Positions 10,001 through 18,004 of a DNA stretch of 64,000 nucleotides are shown piece after piece. A program made the position numbers and the translations under genes. How positions within the stretch are numbered: the stretch's first letter is position 1; every line of letters starts with the position of its first letter. The notes beneath the pieces were generated by a model, which did no database searches, was not told the origin of the DNA, and saw only the letters and a program-made list of their open reading frames with translations. The stretch is taken from assembly GCF_020829595.1 (NCBI RefSeq), contig NZ_JAIVFW010000004.1, positions 1 through 64,000 on the forward strand, in the 5' to 3' direction. The DNA comes from Nostoc sp. CHAB 5844. GTDB lineage: Bacteria > Cyanobacteriota > Cyanobacteriia > Cyanobacteriales > Nostocaceae.

Positions 10001-10201
10001 ACCCTTGATGCAGATGGAATCAGTGCCAAATTAACTACAGCTAACTTCGGTACTAATTTTGCTGCCCAGTTCACTTTTGGCAGCCGCACTTTTGTTGCTA
10101 TTAACAATTCAACAGCCGGGTTTAATGTCACAAATGATGCCATCATTGAAGTTACAGGCTTAACGGGAACTCTCAGTACAGCCAACTTTGTAACGGTTTA
10201 A
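7076..10201 (+). CDS. Calx-beta and RTX repeat surface/secreted protein
   Basis: Predicted calcium-binding extracellular or cell-surface protein of 1041 residues. The start at 7076 is chosen because a full AAGGAGG Shine-Dalgarno (7064-7070) precedes it by 5 bases; the longer frame from 7004 adds 24 unlikely residues. There is no classical signal peptide, as expected for type I secretion. Five Calx-beta units (acidic DEA/ESDAYADF starts, VTVNYTT, PGETVKTVRVTL, TIIDND ends) fill about residues 1-565. RTX nonapeptide blocks GGSGNDVLDG, GGAGNDIYIL, GGAGNDTYVV and GAGNDLLTG follow to about 930. The C-terminal segment ending TGLTGTLSTANFV resembles the bluetail domain of cyanobacterial surface proteins. 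Units 1 and 3 are nearly identical in DNA. Function beyond calcium-dependent folding or adhesion is unknown. Confidence 0.85.
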   Translation: MATSFIIVDDITVGESDAYADFLVRLDTPNTGVVTVNYTTFNSTADVFDYDGQGGTLTFAPGETVKTVRVTLKNDANIESSQNFGFQLYSPSANAALARNLATATIIDNDATAGTPVVTINDFVIDEAAKEANFVITLNKPSTSVVSINYATQNGAAVAGSDFVATSGTLNFAPGETAKTVKVTLLNDTISEISEAFNLVLSNLTNATTQDPIGTVIINENDGTTVAKSNIIVDDITVGESDAYADFLVRLDAPNTGVVTVNYTTFNSTADVFDYDGQGGTLTFAPGETVKTVRVTLKNDANIESSQNFGFQLYSPSANAALARNLATATIIDNDATAGTPVVSLGDAVVDENNGLVYVTATLDKPSTSGVKVNYSIQNVTTTSGTDFVSFPNQTVSFGVGETAKTIVVGVLDDTISEASEIFDVAVTSVSGATIGDGRGHVVIGSNDATSVATSTLSVANVAAVESNGYTDFLVRLDAPNTSLVTVNYGIFNSTADGFDYDGQSGFLTFVPGETVKTVRVTLINDTTAESSENFGFQLYSPSANAVLGNTTATATIIDNDSARPVSLINITGTTGSDILRGTRFADLLVGGSGNDVLDGAGGNDSMEGGSGNDLYIVEQTGDAIAEAVNGGNDKVVSYVNYTLAANVENLLLFGSALTGTGNSLNNTITGNASNNTLNGSTGADTMTGGAGNDIYILDNVGDVVIELANGGTDTVQSSVNYILPTQVENLTLTGSAAINGTGNSLANRISGNAANNVLDGSTGTDTISYSNATAAVTVNLAIAIAQNTVGAGTDTLLNFENLTGSNFADNLRGNANANILNGGTGADTLAGGAGNDTYVVDNFSDVIIENLNEGTDTVQSSVTFSFAAFPNLENLTLTGTGNINGTGNAANNVIIGNSGNNTLNSGAGNDLLTGASGKDAIAGGAGSDKFVYKNLTDSLLANFDVVTDFNATAGNDLFSVTTARAGFTNAGAVATLDADGISAKLTTANFGTNFAAQFTFGSRTFVAINNSTAGFNVTNDAIIEVTGLTGTLSTANFVTV
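7091..7428 (+). repeat. Near-identical Calx-beta unit, copy 1
   Basis: This 338-base segment recurs 675 bases (225 codons) downstream at 7766-8103. The final 263 bases (7166-7428) are identical in both, while the first 75 differ at several silent or conservative sites. A third, more diverged unit begins near 8450. Confidence 0.9.
7766..8103 (+). repeat. Near-identical Calx-beta unit, copy 2
   Basis: Partner of the segment at 7091-7428, in the same reading frame. The identity stops sharply after CCAGTGGT at 8103, the point where the two copies enter different Calx-beta subtypes, which suggests a recent duplication or gene conversion. Confidence 0.9.
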
Positions 10202-10252
10202 CATCTCTCAAAAGAAAGTGTCATACTATTTCACTAAAAATTTGATGCACAT

Positions 10253-10376
10253 GTAGGTTGGGGAGCCACTCACGTGCGGGGGTTCCCCCCGTTGAGTGAA
10301 GTGGCGTTTGAGGAACGAAACCCAACACCTCAAAGTCTTGTCTTTGTTGGGTTTCACTTCGTTCTACCCAACCTAC
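10253..10376. repeat. Nested palindromic intergenic element
   Basis: Terminal inverted repeats GTAGGTTGGG (10253-10262) and CCCAACCTAC (10367-10376) bound a second inverted pair, GAACGAAACCCAACA (10313-10327) against TGTTGGGTTTC...GTTC (10345-10364). A block about 10263-10305 (GGAGCCACTC...GAAGTGGC) looks like another dispersed repeat inserted in the left arm. It is non-coding, located between the RTX gene and the convergent binding-protein gene, and may serve as a terminator. Confidence 0.7.
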
Positions 10377-10458
10377 GTATCTTCGTGTCCTTTGTGGTAC
10401 TCTGCGAGAAGCCGCTATCGCGTCTACGTTTTTCCGTTACCTGTGCGTAAGTCCTACC

Positions 10459-11688
10459 TTATTTCAAAAATGTAAACTTACCTTGACTACCATCTTTTTC
10501 AATTTTAATTTGAGCTACATAAAAGTCTTTTTGTATCACTTCTCCTATTGGTGTAAATCCAATTTCTCCAAGTGGGGTATTGTATTTCCCAGCTAGTATC
10601 TGTTTATTTAATTCTGTTCGCAAGCCTGGTATTTGTAACTTATTAACTTTGCTTTTTTGATCTAAAGATTTCAATGCTTCTACATATACCTGAACTGCTG
10701 CAAAAGCTTGGGCGCTAAATTGTGGCGGTTCTTTTTTAAATTTGTCTAGATATGCTTTACGAAATGCGGCATTAATCTCGCCTGGATGTTCAGGACTGTA
10801 TGCTTGAGCAATTAACACACCATCGCAAAGTGCTTTACAAACTGGTAAGATGTTTGATGTATTTAAACCATTACCACCAACAATTAAGCCTTTATAACCT
10901 AGTTCTCTTAGTTGCCTGACTAAGTTACCACCATCAGCCGCTAAACCAGAAATAATTACTAAGTCTGGTTTCAAGTTAGTAGCATTAGTTGCTTGGCTTT
11001 GAAAGTCTGTATCGCTAGTTTGGAATTTTTGGACTGTAACTAATTCTAAGCCTTGCTCTTTGACAGTTTGCTGAAAAATTTCGGTTTCTGATTTGCTAAA
11101 TGCGTCATTTTGTGCATAGAAAACTGCAACTTTTTTAATGTTAGGATTGAGCTTGAGTGCAGCTTTGATTGAATTAGGTGCAACCACAGAAACAGGTGCA
11201 GAAACACGAGCAATATAATCACCGATTTCAGGTATACCTTTGGCTGTATTTGATGGGCCAAGTACTGGGATTTTAGAACGTTCAGCAATTGGGTCAGCAC
11301 TAAAAGCTTGTTGTGACAAAGTAGGGCCGACAATTCCTACTACTTTATCTCTATTAATTAATGTTTGAAAGGCATTAATTGTTCCTGCTTCATCACCAGC
11401 CGTATCTTGAAATACTAATTTAATCGGTGTGCCATTAATACCACCTTGATCATTAAAATATTTCTCGGCAATTTTAGCTCCAGCAACTTGTTCTTGACCG
11501 AGTAAGGCAACATTACTTGTTTGGGCAACAGCGATACCAATTGGTATAACGCTTAATGTTTCTGTATTTGCTGTACTATTATTTGTAGTGTTATTTGTAT
11601 TGGTATTAGTGTTAGAACCACTACAAGAATTTAGAAATAAAGCGCAAATTGGTAGTAATGCTGTGGTACGAATAAAAGCGTTTTTCAT
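10459..11688 (-). CDS. Lipoprotein substrate-binding protein of a branched-chain amino acid-type ABC transporter
   Basis: Periplasmic ligand-binding protein of the Leu/Ile/Val-binding (peripla_BP_6) family, 409 residues. The N terminus is a lipoprotein signal ending in LNSC, with the acylated cysteine at 22, followed by an Asn/Thr-rich tether (about 23-44). The mature part shows PIGIAVAQTSNVALLGQEQ, the GPTLSQQAFSADPIAERSKIP region and VAVFYAQNDAFSKSE-type Rossmann strands of the two-lobed fold. It is transcribed in the same direction as the livHMG-like operon at 1353-4077 but 6.4 kb away and behind the RTX and STAND genes. It is the natural partner of that transporter, though this is inferred. 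Substrate unknown; neutral amino acids are the best guess. Confidence 0.85.
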   Translation of the reverse strand: MKNAFIRTTALLPICALFLNSCSGSNTNTNTNNTTNNSTANTETLSVIPIGIAVAQTSNVALLGQEQVAGAKIAEKYFNDQGGINGTPIKLVFQDTAGDEAGTINAFQTLINRDKVVGIVGPTLSQQAFSADPIAERSKIPVLGPSNTAKGIPEIGDYIARVSAPVSVVAPNSIKAALKLNPNIKKVAVFYAQNDAFSKSETEIFQQTVKEQGLELVTVQKFQTSDTDFQSQATNATNLKPDLVIISGLAADGGNLVRQLRELGYKGLIVGGNGLNTSNILPVCKALCDGVLIAQAYSPEHPGEINAAFRKAYLDKFKKEPPQFSAQAFAAVQVYVEALKSLDQKSKVNKLQIPGLRTELNKQILAGKYNTPLGEIGFTPIGEVIQKDFYVAQIKIEKDGSQGKFTFLK

Positions 11689-12130
11689 CAGTGAATAATG
11701 ATGTAGTTATGAGAAATGTCAGATAAACTAATTGCTATTTTATTAGCTGGAAAAAGTTTATTAAATTATTTTTATTTGACCATGTAAAGGCAAAGATGCA
11801 AAGTGTTTATTAATACAATTTAAGCTAAAACACATATTCATTGCATAATCAGTGATATGGTCGTCATTGGTCATTAGTCCTTTGTATTGACAAATGACCA
11901 ATGACAGTCTTAACCAAAGAATATGCCACTTAAACACACATTAGCTTATTAGATAATGCAGACATAGGATGAAAAATTCGTCATCCAGCAGATGACTTTG
12001 CTAACTGGTTGGGGATTTAAAAGACGACCATATATTAAAGTCAACGAGAAAGATCATAGTCCATAATATCGTACTGCGTGATGCGAGTTTCAACGATCGC
12101 ACCTTCCTTTACAATACAGATAATAGCTGC
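11689..12130. other. Intergenic region with two repeat elements
   Basis: It holds a 13-bp perfect inverted repeat, GTCATTGGTCATT (11863-11875) and AATGACCAATGAC (11893-11905), a common cyanobacterial intergenic hairpin, and at 11821-11849 a TAAGCTAAAACACAT-N5-TTGCATAAT block that also occurs at 20729-20757. On the minus strand, 12038-12130 stays open directly after the next gene's stop (ending ITQYDIMDYDLSR), possibly a gene remnant, but I cannot name it. Confidence 0.5.
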
Positions 12131-13306
12131 TTATTTACTAAACTGTTGCATGAAGCGACGGTCAATCCAATCTTTCCAACGCCAAATTAAGGGGTGAGGT
12201 GGTAAGGTGAATGCGCCTTTGGTGGCGATCGCTCTTTTGTCGCCTGTACCTATTAAGCTTAAATATTGTTGTTGTGGCTTATAAGGTTTGAGTGGCTTGC
12301 CTAAGATAGTTCGTTGCAAGTTCTCAAATAACGGTTTACCCTGACGCACCGCAAATACGCCAGCCTTTGGACGAGGATAATTTACCATTGTGGCAATATC
12401 ACCTGCGGCAAATACTTGTGGATGCGTTTGAGATTGCAAGAAGTCATTGACTAAAATAAAACCTCGTTTATCAGTCCCTAATCCTGTTGTTTTTAACCAG
12501 TCTGGTGCTGTTGCTTGTGTTACCCAAAAAACTTTTTGACACTCTACTACTAACCCAGATTCACATTTAACTGCCAATAATTCTTCATGTAACTGTGCAA
12601 TTTGAGACACAGACTCTCCTAGATGCAGCTTAATATCTCGACTGGTTAAGATTTGTTTTATCTGACGCTGCATTGAGGAATGATAATGAGGCAAAATTTC
12701 CTGATGGCGCTGAAATAGATGAATTTCTAAATTTTGAATTGGTTGTTGATTTGCCGTTAAAATCTGCTGTAAATGTGTTTGCATTGAGAGTGCTAATTCT
12801 ACACCACCAGCACCACCACCAACAATGGCAACTCTTAATTTCTGTTGAGGATGTTCGTTTAAATTTTGCAGTAATTTATACCAATTTTCTAGTAGTTTTG
12901 CTACGGGTTTAGCTGGAATAGTATATTCTGCGGCACCAGGTACAGAGATAGTGGCTGGAGTGCTGCCAATATCAATAGACAGTACATCAAAATCTACAGC
13001 AGAACGATTTGCACAGATCACTTTGTGATTGTCTAAATCTAGATTAATTACTCGGTCTATATATAAATGTGCATGAGCAAAGTCAGTCAATCTTTGCAAA
13101 TCAATGTGGCACTCATCATAACTATATAATCCAGCAATGTGTCCTGGTAACATTCCAGAATAGGGTGTATCTGATGCTGGTGTAATTAAAGTTAAACGTA
13201 CTTTTGGTAATGGTTTCATGCCAAACATTCTTAAAGCGATCGCATGACTGTGACCACCGCCAATCAACACTAAGTCTTTAACTACTGGCTGTACATTTTG
13301 CTGCAT
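12131..13306 (-). CDS. FAD-dependent pyridine nucleotide-disulphide oxidoreductase (NDH-2/SelD N-terminal-like)
   Basis: Flavoprotein of 391 residues in the NADH dehydrogenase-2-like branch of the pyridine nucleotide-disulphide oxidoreductases. The FAD-binding Rossmann motif is LIGGGHSHA at about 14-22, the NAD(P)H-binding motif IVGGGAGGVE at 161-170, and the second FAD contact VFAAGDIA near residue 303. The HSH after the first glycines and the SGMLPGHIAGLY stretch are characteristic of the family found alone in cyanobacteria or fused to the N terminus of selenide, water dikinase. There are no CxxC redox cysteines. The physiological acceptor is unknown. It is a single gene, divergent from the acetyltransferase. 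Confidence 0.82.
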   Translation of the reverse strand: MQQNVQPVVKDLVLIGGGHSHAIALRMFGMKPLPKVRLTLITPASDTPYSGMLPGHIAGLYSYDECHIDLQRLTDFAHAHLYIDRVINLDLDNHKVICANRSAVDFDVLSIDIGSTPATISVPGAAEYTIPAKPVAKLLENWYKLLQNLNEHPQQKLRVAIVGGGAGGVELALSMQTHLQQILTANQQPIQNLEIHLFQRHQEILPHYHSSMQRQIKQILTSRDIKLHLGESVSQIAQLHEELLAVKCESGLVVECQKVFWVTQATAPDWLKTTGLGTDKRGFILVNDFLQSQTHPQVFAAGDIATMVNYPRPKAGVFAVRQGKPLFENLQRTILGKPLKPYKPQQQYLSLIGTGDKRAIATKGAFTLPPHPLIWRWKDWIDRRFMQQFSK

Positions 13307-13419
13307 TTATGCATCGTCTTCTCTAACATCACTTACAGATGAGGCAGGCATAGAATTCTTTTGATGAACACTGTATGATTTTTGAATATTTTCTACAATA
13401 TCCTCTCTAGACGGCAGTG

Positions 13420-13926
13420 ATGACTATCCGCCATGCGACTGAAACTGACTTACCTGCGATCGTGGCTATTTACAACGCCGCAATTCCCAGCCGTCTCGCC
13501 ACTGCTGATTTAGAACCTGTGTCTGTGGAAAGTCGTCGCGCCTGGTTTGGTGGGCGATCGCCTCATAAACGCCCACTTTGGGTAATTGAACAAGAAGGGA
13601 TAATCGCCGGGTGGTTAAGTTTTCAATCATTTTACGGTCGACCAGCTTACAACTCGACTGCTGAAATTAGTATTTATATTGCCCCAGCTTTTCATCGTTG
13701 CGGTTTGGGGCGAAAGCTTTTAGACCAAGCAATTCGTGAAAGCCCTAATTTAGGGCTAAAAACGCTTTTAAGCTTTATTTTTGCCCACAATCATCCTAGC
13801 TTGAAACTTTTTGAAACGTTAGGTTTTCAACGTTGGGGACATTTACCTCAAGTAGCTGAATTGGATGGGATTGAACGTGACTTAATAATTATGGGACTGC
13901 GAATTGGGGAAAAGTCTGAAGTATGA
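13420..13926 (+). CDS. GNAT family N-acetyltransferase (phosphinothricin acetyltransferase-like)
   Basis: Acetyl-CoA-dependent N-acetyltransferase of 168 residues. The IRHATETDLPAIVAIYNAAI start, the central WLSFQSFYGRPAYNSTAEISIYI strand pair, the RCGLGRKLL acetyl-CoA pyrophosphate loop and the NHPSLKLFETLGFQRWG C-terminal motif are those of the PAT/Bar subgroup. ATG at 13420 is preferred over the GTG immediately before it. The substrate is unknown; many members modify small amines or amino acid analogues. The gene ends in a string of heptamer repeats. Confidence 0.85.
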   Translation: MTIRHATETDLPAIVAIYNAAIPSRLATADLEPVSVESRRAWFGGRSPHKRPLWVIEQEGIIAGWLSFQSFYGRPAYNSTAEISIYIAPAFHRCGLGRKLLDQAIRESPNLGLKTLLSFIFAHNHPSLKLFETLGFQRWGHLPQVAELDGIERDLIIMGLRIGEKSEV

Positions 13927-13948
13927 AGTATGAATTATGAAGTCTGAA
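13914..13948. repeat. Heptamer tandem repeat (GAAGTAT family)
   Basis: Successive degenerate 7-base units around the stop of the acetyltransferase gene (GTCTGAA, GTATGAA, GTATGAA, TTATGAA, GTCTGAA). The same family occurs at 44308-44358. Such short tandemly repeated repetitive sequences are typical of heterocystous cyanobacteria. Confidence 0.7.
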
Positions 13949-14388
13949 ATTAATAAAAAGCCTGCGAGAATCTTTGCACTATCAGTTATGATAGTATGCT
14001 TCAACTATCCTACGACATAATAATGATTACTATATGAATTTATAGCGGTTCCCGACCTAGTGAGGTACGTTTTCAAAGCTACTAACCTTGGTAAACAAGA
14101 TTTGGGTGTACCTCAGTTGCTTAGGAAACGCTATATCTATAGTTTTAGCATAGATAATAATCGATAGATGATATTTGTTAATTCAATCTATAGATATATA
14201 AGAATTAATTAGAGTAATTATCGTTGATTTATCTAATCAACTAATTCCTTTTTGCCTCAGATAAAGGTAAGCTTAATCTAACAAAATTAAGTGAATATAA
14301 ACTTGCGTTTTTCAATAGTGGATAGCAGCGGGAACAAAGCGATTTGATTCCGTACGCATAAGTTTTGTGTAAATCTAGAGGTAATTTC
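13949..14388. other. Intergenic region upstream of ndhF
   Basis: AT-rich leader between the acetyltransferase and the CO2-uptake cluster, containing the 96-bp MITE at 14041-14136. A 10-bp inverted repeat ATATCTATAG (14133-14142) / CTATAGATAT (14187-14196) overlaps the right MITE end. The promoter of ndhF must lie here; no confident -10/-35 pair could be singled out. Confidence 0.4.
14041..14136. mobile_element. 96-bp MITE, copy 1
   Basis: Bounded by imperfect terminal inverted repeats TATAGCGGTTCC and GGAAACGCTATA with an inner pair TGAGGTAC/GTACCTCA. It is identical over all 96 bases to 27329-27424. It has no coding capacity. The TA-rich flanks fit mobilisation by an IS630-type transposase, which is not in the window. 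Confidence 0.8.
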
Positions 14389-16248
14389 ATGGCTCAGTTT
14401 CTACTAGAGACTGTTTGGCTAGTTCCTTTATATGCCTTAATTGGCGGATTGTTAGCCGTACCTTGGTCGCCAGGGATCATTCGTAAGACCGGGCCAAGAC
14501 CAGCAGGTTATGTAAATTTAGTAATGACATTTTTGGCGTTTGTCCATAGTGCGATCGCCTTACAAGCAACTTGGAATCATCAACCCCAAGAAGTATTTAT
14601 TCATTGGCTATCAACAGCAGGTTTAGACCTCACCATTGCTATCGAAATATCCTCAATTAGTGTAGGTGCATTGATAGTAATTACGGGTTTAAATTTGCTG
14701 GCACAAATTTATGCCATTGGCTACATGGAAATGGATTGGGGTTGGGGACGCTTCTATTCTCTGTTGGGTTTATTTGAAGCGGGATTATGCGCCCTAGCTT
14801 TGTGTAATAATTTGTTCTTTAGTTATGTAATTCTGGAAATCCTCACTTTAGGAACCTACCTGCTAGTTGGCTTATGGTTTAGTCAGCCGTTGGTGGTAAC
14901 AGGTGCGAGAGACGCTTTCTTAACCAAACGGGTAGGAGACTTGTTTTTGTTAATCGGGGTCTTAGGATTATGGCCTCTAGCTGGAACATGGGATTACAAC
15001 GAACTAGCTGTATGGGCAACTACTGCTGAAGTTGACCCCACAGTAATTACCTTAGTAGGTTTAGCATTAATTGCCGGGCCGATGGGTAAATGCGCCCAGT
15101 TTCCTTTGCATTTGTGGTTAGATGAGGCAATGGAAGGTCCCGTTCCTAGTACAATTTTGCGGAACTCGGTAGTAGTCGCTAGTGGTGCATGGGTGCTGAT
15201 TAAACTACAACCTGTGTTAAATCTCTCACCTTTAGTTTCTACTGTCATGGTAGCGATTGGTGCGATAACAGCAATTGGTGCTTCTTTAATTGCGATCGCT
15301 CAAATTGACATTAAACGCTGCCAATCCTACTCTGTTAGTGCTTACATGGGTTTGGTGTTCATTGCTGTAGGCACACAACAAGACGAAGCCGCGTTGTTGT
15401 TAGTACTTACTAATGCCCTAGCCGCAGCCCTGTTAGTCATGAGTACCGGGGGCATTATTTGGAATAGCATCACTCAAGATGTAAGTCAACTAGGCGGACT
15501 GTGGTCACGCCGTCCCATCTCTGGTATAGCTTTTATTGTTGGCACATTGGGATTAATTGGTTTCCCACCACTGGGTAGTTTTTGGGCATTAATGGAATTA
15601 GCCGATGGGTTATGGGATACTCACCCTTGGTTAGTCGGGATAGTCATAGCAGTCAACGCCTTAACAGCCATCAGTTTAACCAGAGAATTCGGCTTAATAT
15701 TCGCTGGTAAACCCAAGCAGATGAGTCAGCGATCGCCTGAAGTTCACTGGCCAATGGTACTACCGATGATAATTCTACTCGGCTTTGTTCTACATCTGCC
15801 TTTAGTGTTGCAAAGCTTATCACTCTTACCCAACTGGGCAAACCTAAATAAAGATGTTGCACTCTTGTTGATTTGGTCGAGTATTTTTGGTTGTAGTGTT
15901 GCTGGCGTAATTTATCTCGGCAATATTCCCAAACCAATTCGCCTACCTTGGAAAGGTTTGCAAGACTTGTTGGCTTACGATTTTTACACCCCCAAACTTT
16001 ACCGCATGACCATTATTTTCAGCGTTGCCCAACTTGCTAAATTTGCTGATATGGTTGACCGCTTCGTAGTTGATGGCATCGTTAATTTTGTTGGTTTGTT
16101 CTCACTCCTCGGTGGAGAAGGTTTGAAATACAGCACCTCCGGTCAAACCCAAACTTACGCCTTTACTGTCCTTGTAGGCATCGGTCTTTTAGGAATGTGG
16201 GTTACATGGCCATACTGGGGCGTGCAGTTTTTAGAGTTGATGTTTTAG
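14389..16248 (+). CDS. ndhF4: NDH-1 subunit 5 of the CO2-uptake type (NdhF4/NdhF3 family)
   Basis: Proton-pumping antiporter-like membrane subunit of a specialised NDH-1 complex that drives CO2 hydration at the thylakoid. The start is ATG 14389 behind AGAGG (14377-14381), giving 619 residues; the longer frame begins with an unlikely TTG. About 15 transmembrane segments are evident, with MGKCAQFPLHLWLDEAMEGP (quon-binding antiporter motif) in the middle and the IKRCQSYSVSAYMGL segment, both characteristic of NdhF of CO2-uptake complexes rather than respiratory NdhF1. It is followed by ndhD and a CO2 hydration protein, the arrangement of these complexes. The absence of a cupS-like gene and the type of hydration protein favour the constitutive NdhF4 set (inference). 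Confidence 0.78.
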   Translation: MAQFLLETVWLVPLYALIGGLLAVPWSPGIIRKTGPRPAGYVNLVMTFLAFVHSAIALQATWNHQPQEVFIHWLSTAGLDLTIAIEISSISVGALIVITGLNLLAQIYAIGYMEMDWGWGRFYSLLGLFEAGLCALALCNNLFFSYVILEILTLGTYLLVGLWFSQPLVVTGARDAFLTKRVGDLFLLIGVLGLWPLAGTWDYNELAVWATTAEVDPTVITLVGLALIAGPMGKCAQFPLHLWLDEAMEGPVPSTILRNSVVVASGAWVLIKLQPVLNLSPLVSTVMVAIGAITAIGASLIAIAQIDIKRCQSYSVSAYMGLVFIAVGTQQDEAALLLVLTNALAAALLVMSTGGIIWNSITQDVSQLGGLWSRRPISGIAFIVGTLGLIGFPPLGSFWALMELADGLWDTHPWLVGIVIAVNALTAISLTREFGLIFAGKPKQMSQRSPEVHWPMVLPMIILLGFVLHLPLVLQSLSLLPNWANLNKDVALLLIWSSIFGCSVAGVIYLGNIPKPIRLPWKGLQDLLAYDFYTPKLYRMTIIFSVAQLAKFADMVDRFVVDGIVNFVGLFSLLGGEGLKYSTSGQTQTYAFTVLVGIGLLGMWVTWPYWGVQFLELMF

Positions 16249-16323
16249 TCAATAGTCATTTGTCATTTGTAACTTCCTAGTTATCTGCTAATCATCTGCG
16301 TTCATCGGCGTTTAAAAACTCCC

Positions 16324-17826
16324 ATGCTAAGTGTTTTAATTTGGGCACCAATTATCGCTTCCTTAATTATTGGGTTTTGGCCTAATAATTCCATCCAACC
16401 AAATCGCCTGCGCTTGGTATCCCTGACCTTATCCGGTCTAATTCTTCTGTGGAATCTATTCATTCTGCTGAAATTTGACCTTAGCAACCCAGGGATGCAA
16501 TTTCAAGAGTATCTACCTTGGAACGAAACCCTAGGTTTAAGCTATCAATTAGGAGTAGATGGGCTATCAATATTAATGTTGATTTTAAATAGCCTCCTCA
16601 CCTGGATTGCTATTTACACCAGCAGTCAACAAACTGAACGCCCCCGGCTATTTTACTCGATGATTTTGTTAGTCAGTGGTGGCGTTGCTGGGGCTTTTCT
16701 CTCAGAGAATTTACTCCTGTTTTTCCTGTTCTACGAGTTAGAATTAATCCCCTTCTATTTACTAATTTCTATTTGGGGCGGCGAAAAACGGGCTTATGCA
16801 GGTATTAAGTTTCTGATTTACACTGCTGTTTCCGGCGCATTAATTTTAGCAACCTTCTTGGGCATGGTGTGGCTGACAGGTTCCACTAGTTTTGCCTGTG
16901 ATGCTGTCTCCACTCAAACCCTCTCCGCTGGAATGCAACTGCTGCTGTTATCAGGAATCATCCTTGGTTTTGGCATCAAAATTCCTTTGGTTCCCTTCCA
17001 TACTTGGCTACCTGATGCTTACGTTGAAGCTTCTGCACCTATTGCCATTCTGTTAGGTGGGGTGTTGGCAAAGCTAGGAACTTACGGACTGTTGCGGTTT
17101 GGTATGGGGATGTTCCCCCAAGCTTGGAGTACAGTAGCACCAACCTTGGCAATTTGGGGAGCAATCAGTGCTATTTATGGGGCAGTAGTTGCGATCGCGC
17201 AAAAAGACATCAAGCGCATGGTAGCATACAGTTCCATCGGTCACATGGGGTATGTGTTGCTTGCCAGCGCTGCTAGTACTGCCCTTGCGCTGGTTGGTGC
17301 AGTTTCCCAAATGTTTAGCCATGGCATCATCCTAGCAATTCTCTTTCATTTGGTAGGAGTCGTCGAAGCCAAAGTTGGCACACGAGAGTTAGATAAACTC
17401 AACGGTTTAATGAGTCCTATCCGTGGCATACCTTTAATTAGTGCCTTACTCGTATTAAGTGGCATGGCTAGTGCTGGTATTCCTGGCTTAACAGGATTTA
17501 TCGCCGAATTTATCGTCTTTCAGGGTAGCTTCTCAGTCTTTCCTATCCCGACAATATTGTGTGTCGTTGCCAGTGGTTTAACTGCTGTATACTTCGTCAT
17601 CCTTCTCAACCGCACCTGTTTTGGCAAACTCGACAATGATTTAGCCTACTATCCCAAAGTGTTGTGGTCTGAGAAAATGCCAGCACTGATTTTAGCAGCC
17701 TTAATCATCTTTTTGGGAGTCCAACCGACTTGGTTAGTGCGTTGGAGTGAACCCACAACCACCGCAATGGTAGCAGCAATTACCCCATCGGAGAAAACCG
17801 TAATTTCTGAAGTTGCGTTGAAGTAA
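16324..17826 (+). CDS. ndhD4: NDH-1 subunit 4 of the CO2-uptake type (NdhD4/NdhD3 family)
   Basis: Antiporter-like membrane subunit, 500 residues with about 14 transmembrane segments. NuoM/NdhD landmarks are LSYQLGVDGLSILMLILN, the glutamate in FFLFYELELIPFYLLI (proton-translocating Glu of TM5), PLVPFHTWLPDAYVEASAPIA-type sequence and DIKRMVAYSSIGHMG. It starts 75 bases after ndhF, and together with NdhF and the CO2 hydration protein forms the distal module of the NDH-1 CO2-uptake complex. Assignment to the D4 rather than D3 paralogue is inferred from the neighbours. Confidence 0.8.
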   Translation: MLSVLIWAPIIASLIIGFWPNNSIQPNRLRLVSLTLSGLILLWNLFILLKFDLSNPGMQFQEYLPWNETLGLSYQLGVDGLSILMLILNSLLTWIAIYTSSQQTERPRLFYSMILLVSGGVAGAFLSENLLLFFLFYELELIPFYLLISIWGGEKRAYAGIKFLIYTAVSGALILATFLGMVWLTGSTSFACDAVSTQTLSAGMQLLLLSGIILGFGIKIPLVPFHTWLPDAYVEASAPIAILLGGVLAKLGTYGLLRFGMGMFPQAWSTVAPTLAIWGAISAIYGAVVAIAQKDIKRMVAYSSIGHMGYVLLASAASTALALVGAVSQMFSHGIILAILFHLVGVVEAKVGTRELDKLNGLMSPIRGIPLISALLVLSGMASAGIPGLTGFIAEFIVFQGSFSVFPIPTILCVVASGLTAVYFVILLNRTCFGKLDNDLAYYPKVLWSEKMPALILAALIIFLGVQPTWLVRWSEPTTTAMVAAITPSEKTVISEVALK

Positions 17827-18004
17827 TAGAAAGAATTCAGAAGTCAGAATCATTTCTTTTTTCTCCTTCGTGTCCTTTACATTCTTTGCAGTTCGTTTGT
17901 GCAAAATTTTGCGGAAGTCCTGATAATTATTCCCAATTCTGTCTCCTGACTCCTGAATACTTATTCAATAAACAAGAGAATTACGCACCGATACAGGAGG
18001 AACG

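Noticed and set aside
7085-10185. Many open frames on the strand opposite the Calx-beta/RTX gene
   Set aside because: They mirror the repetitive coding strand (same antisense frame in each repeat) and have no start signals.
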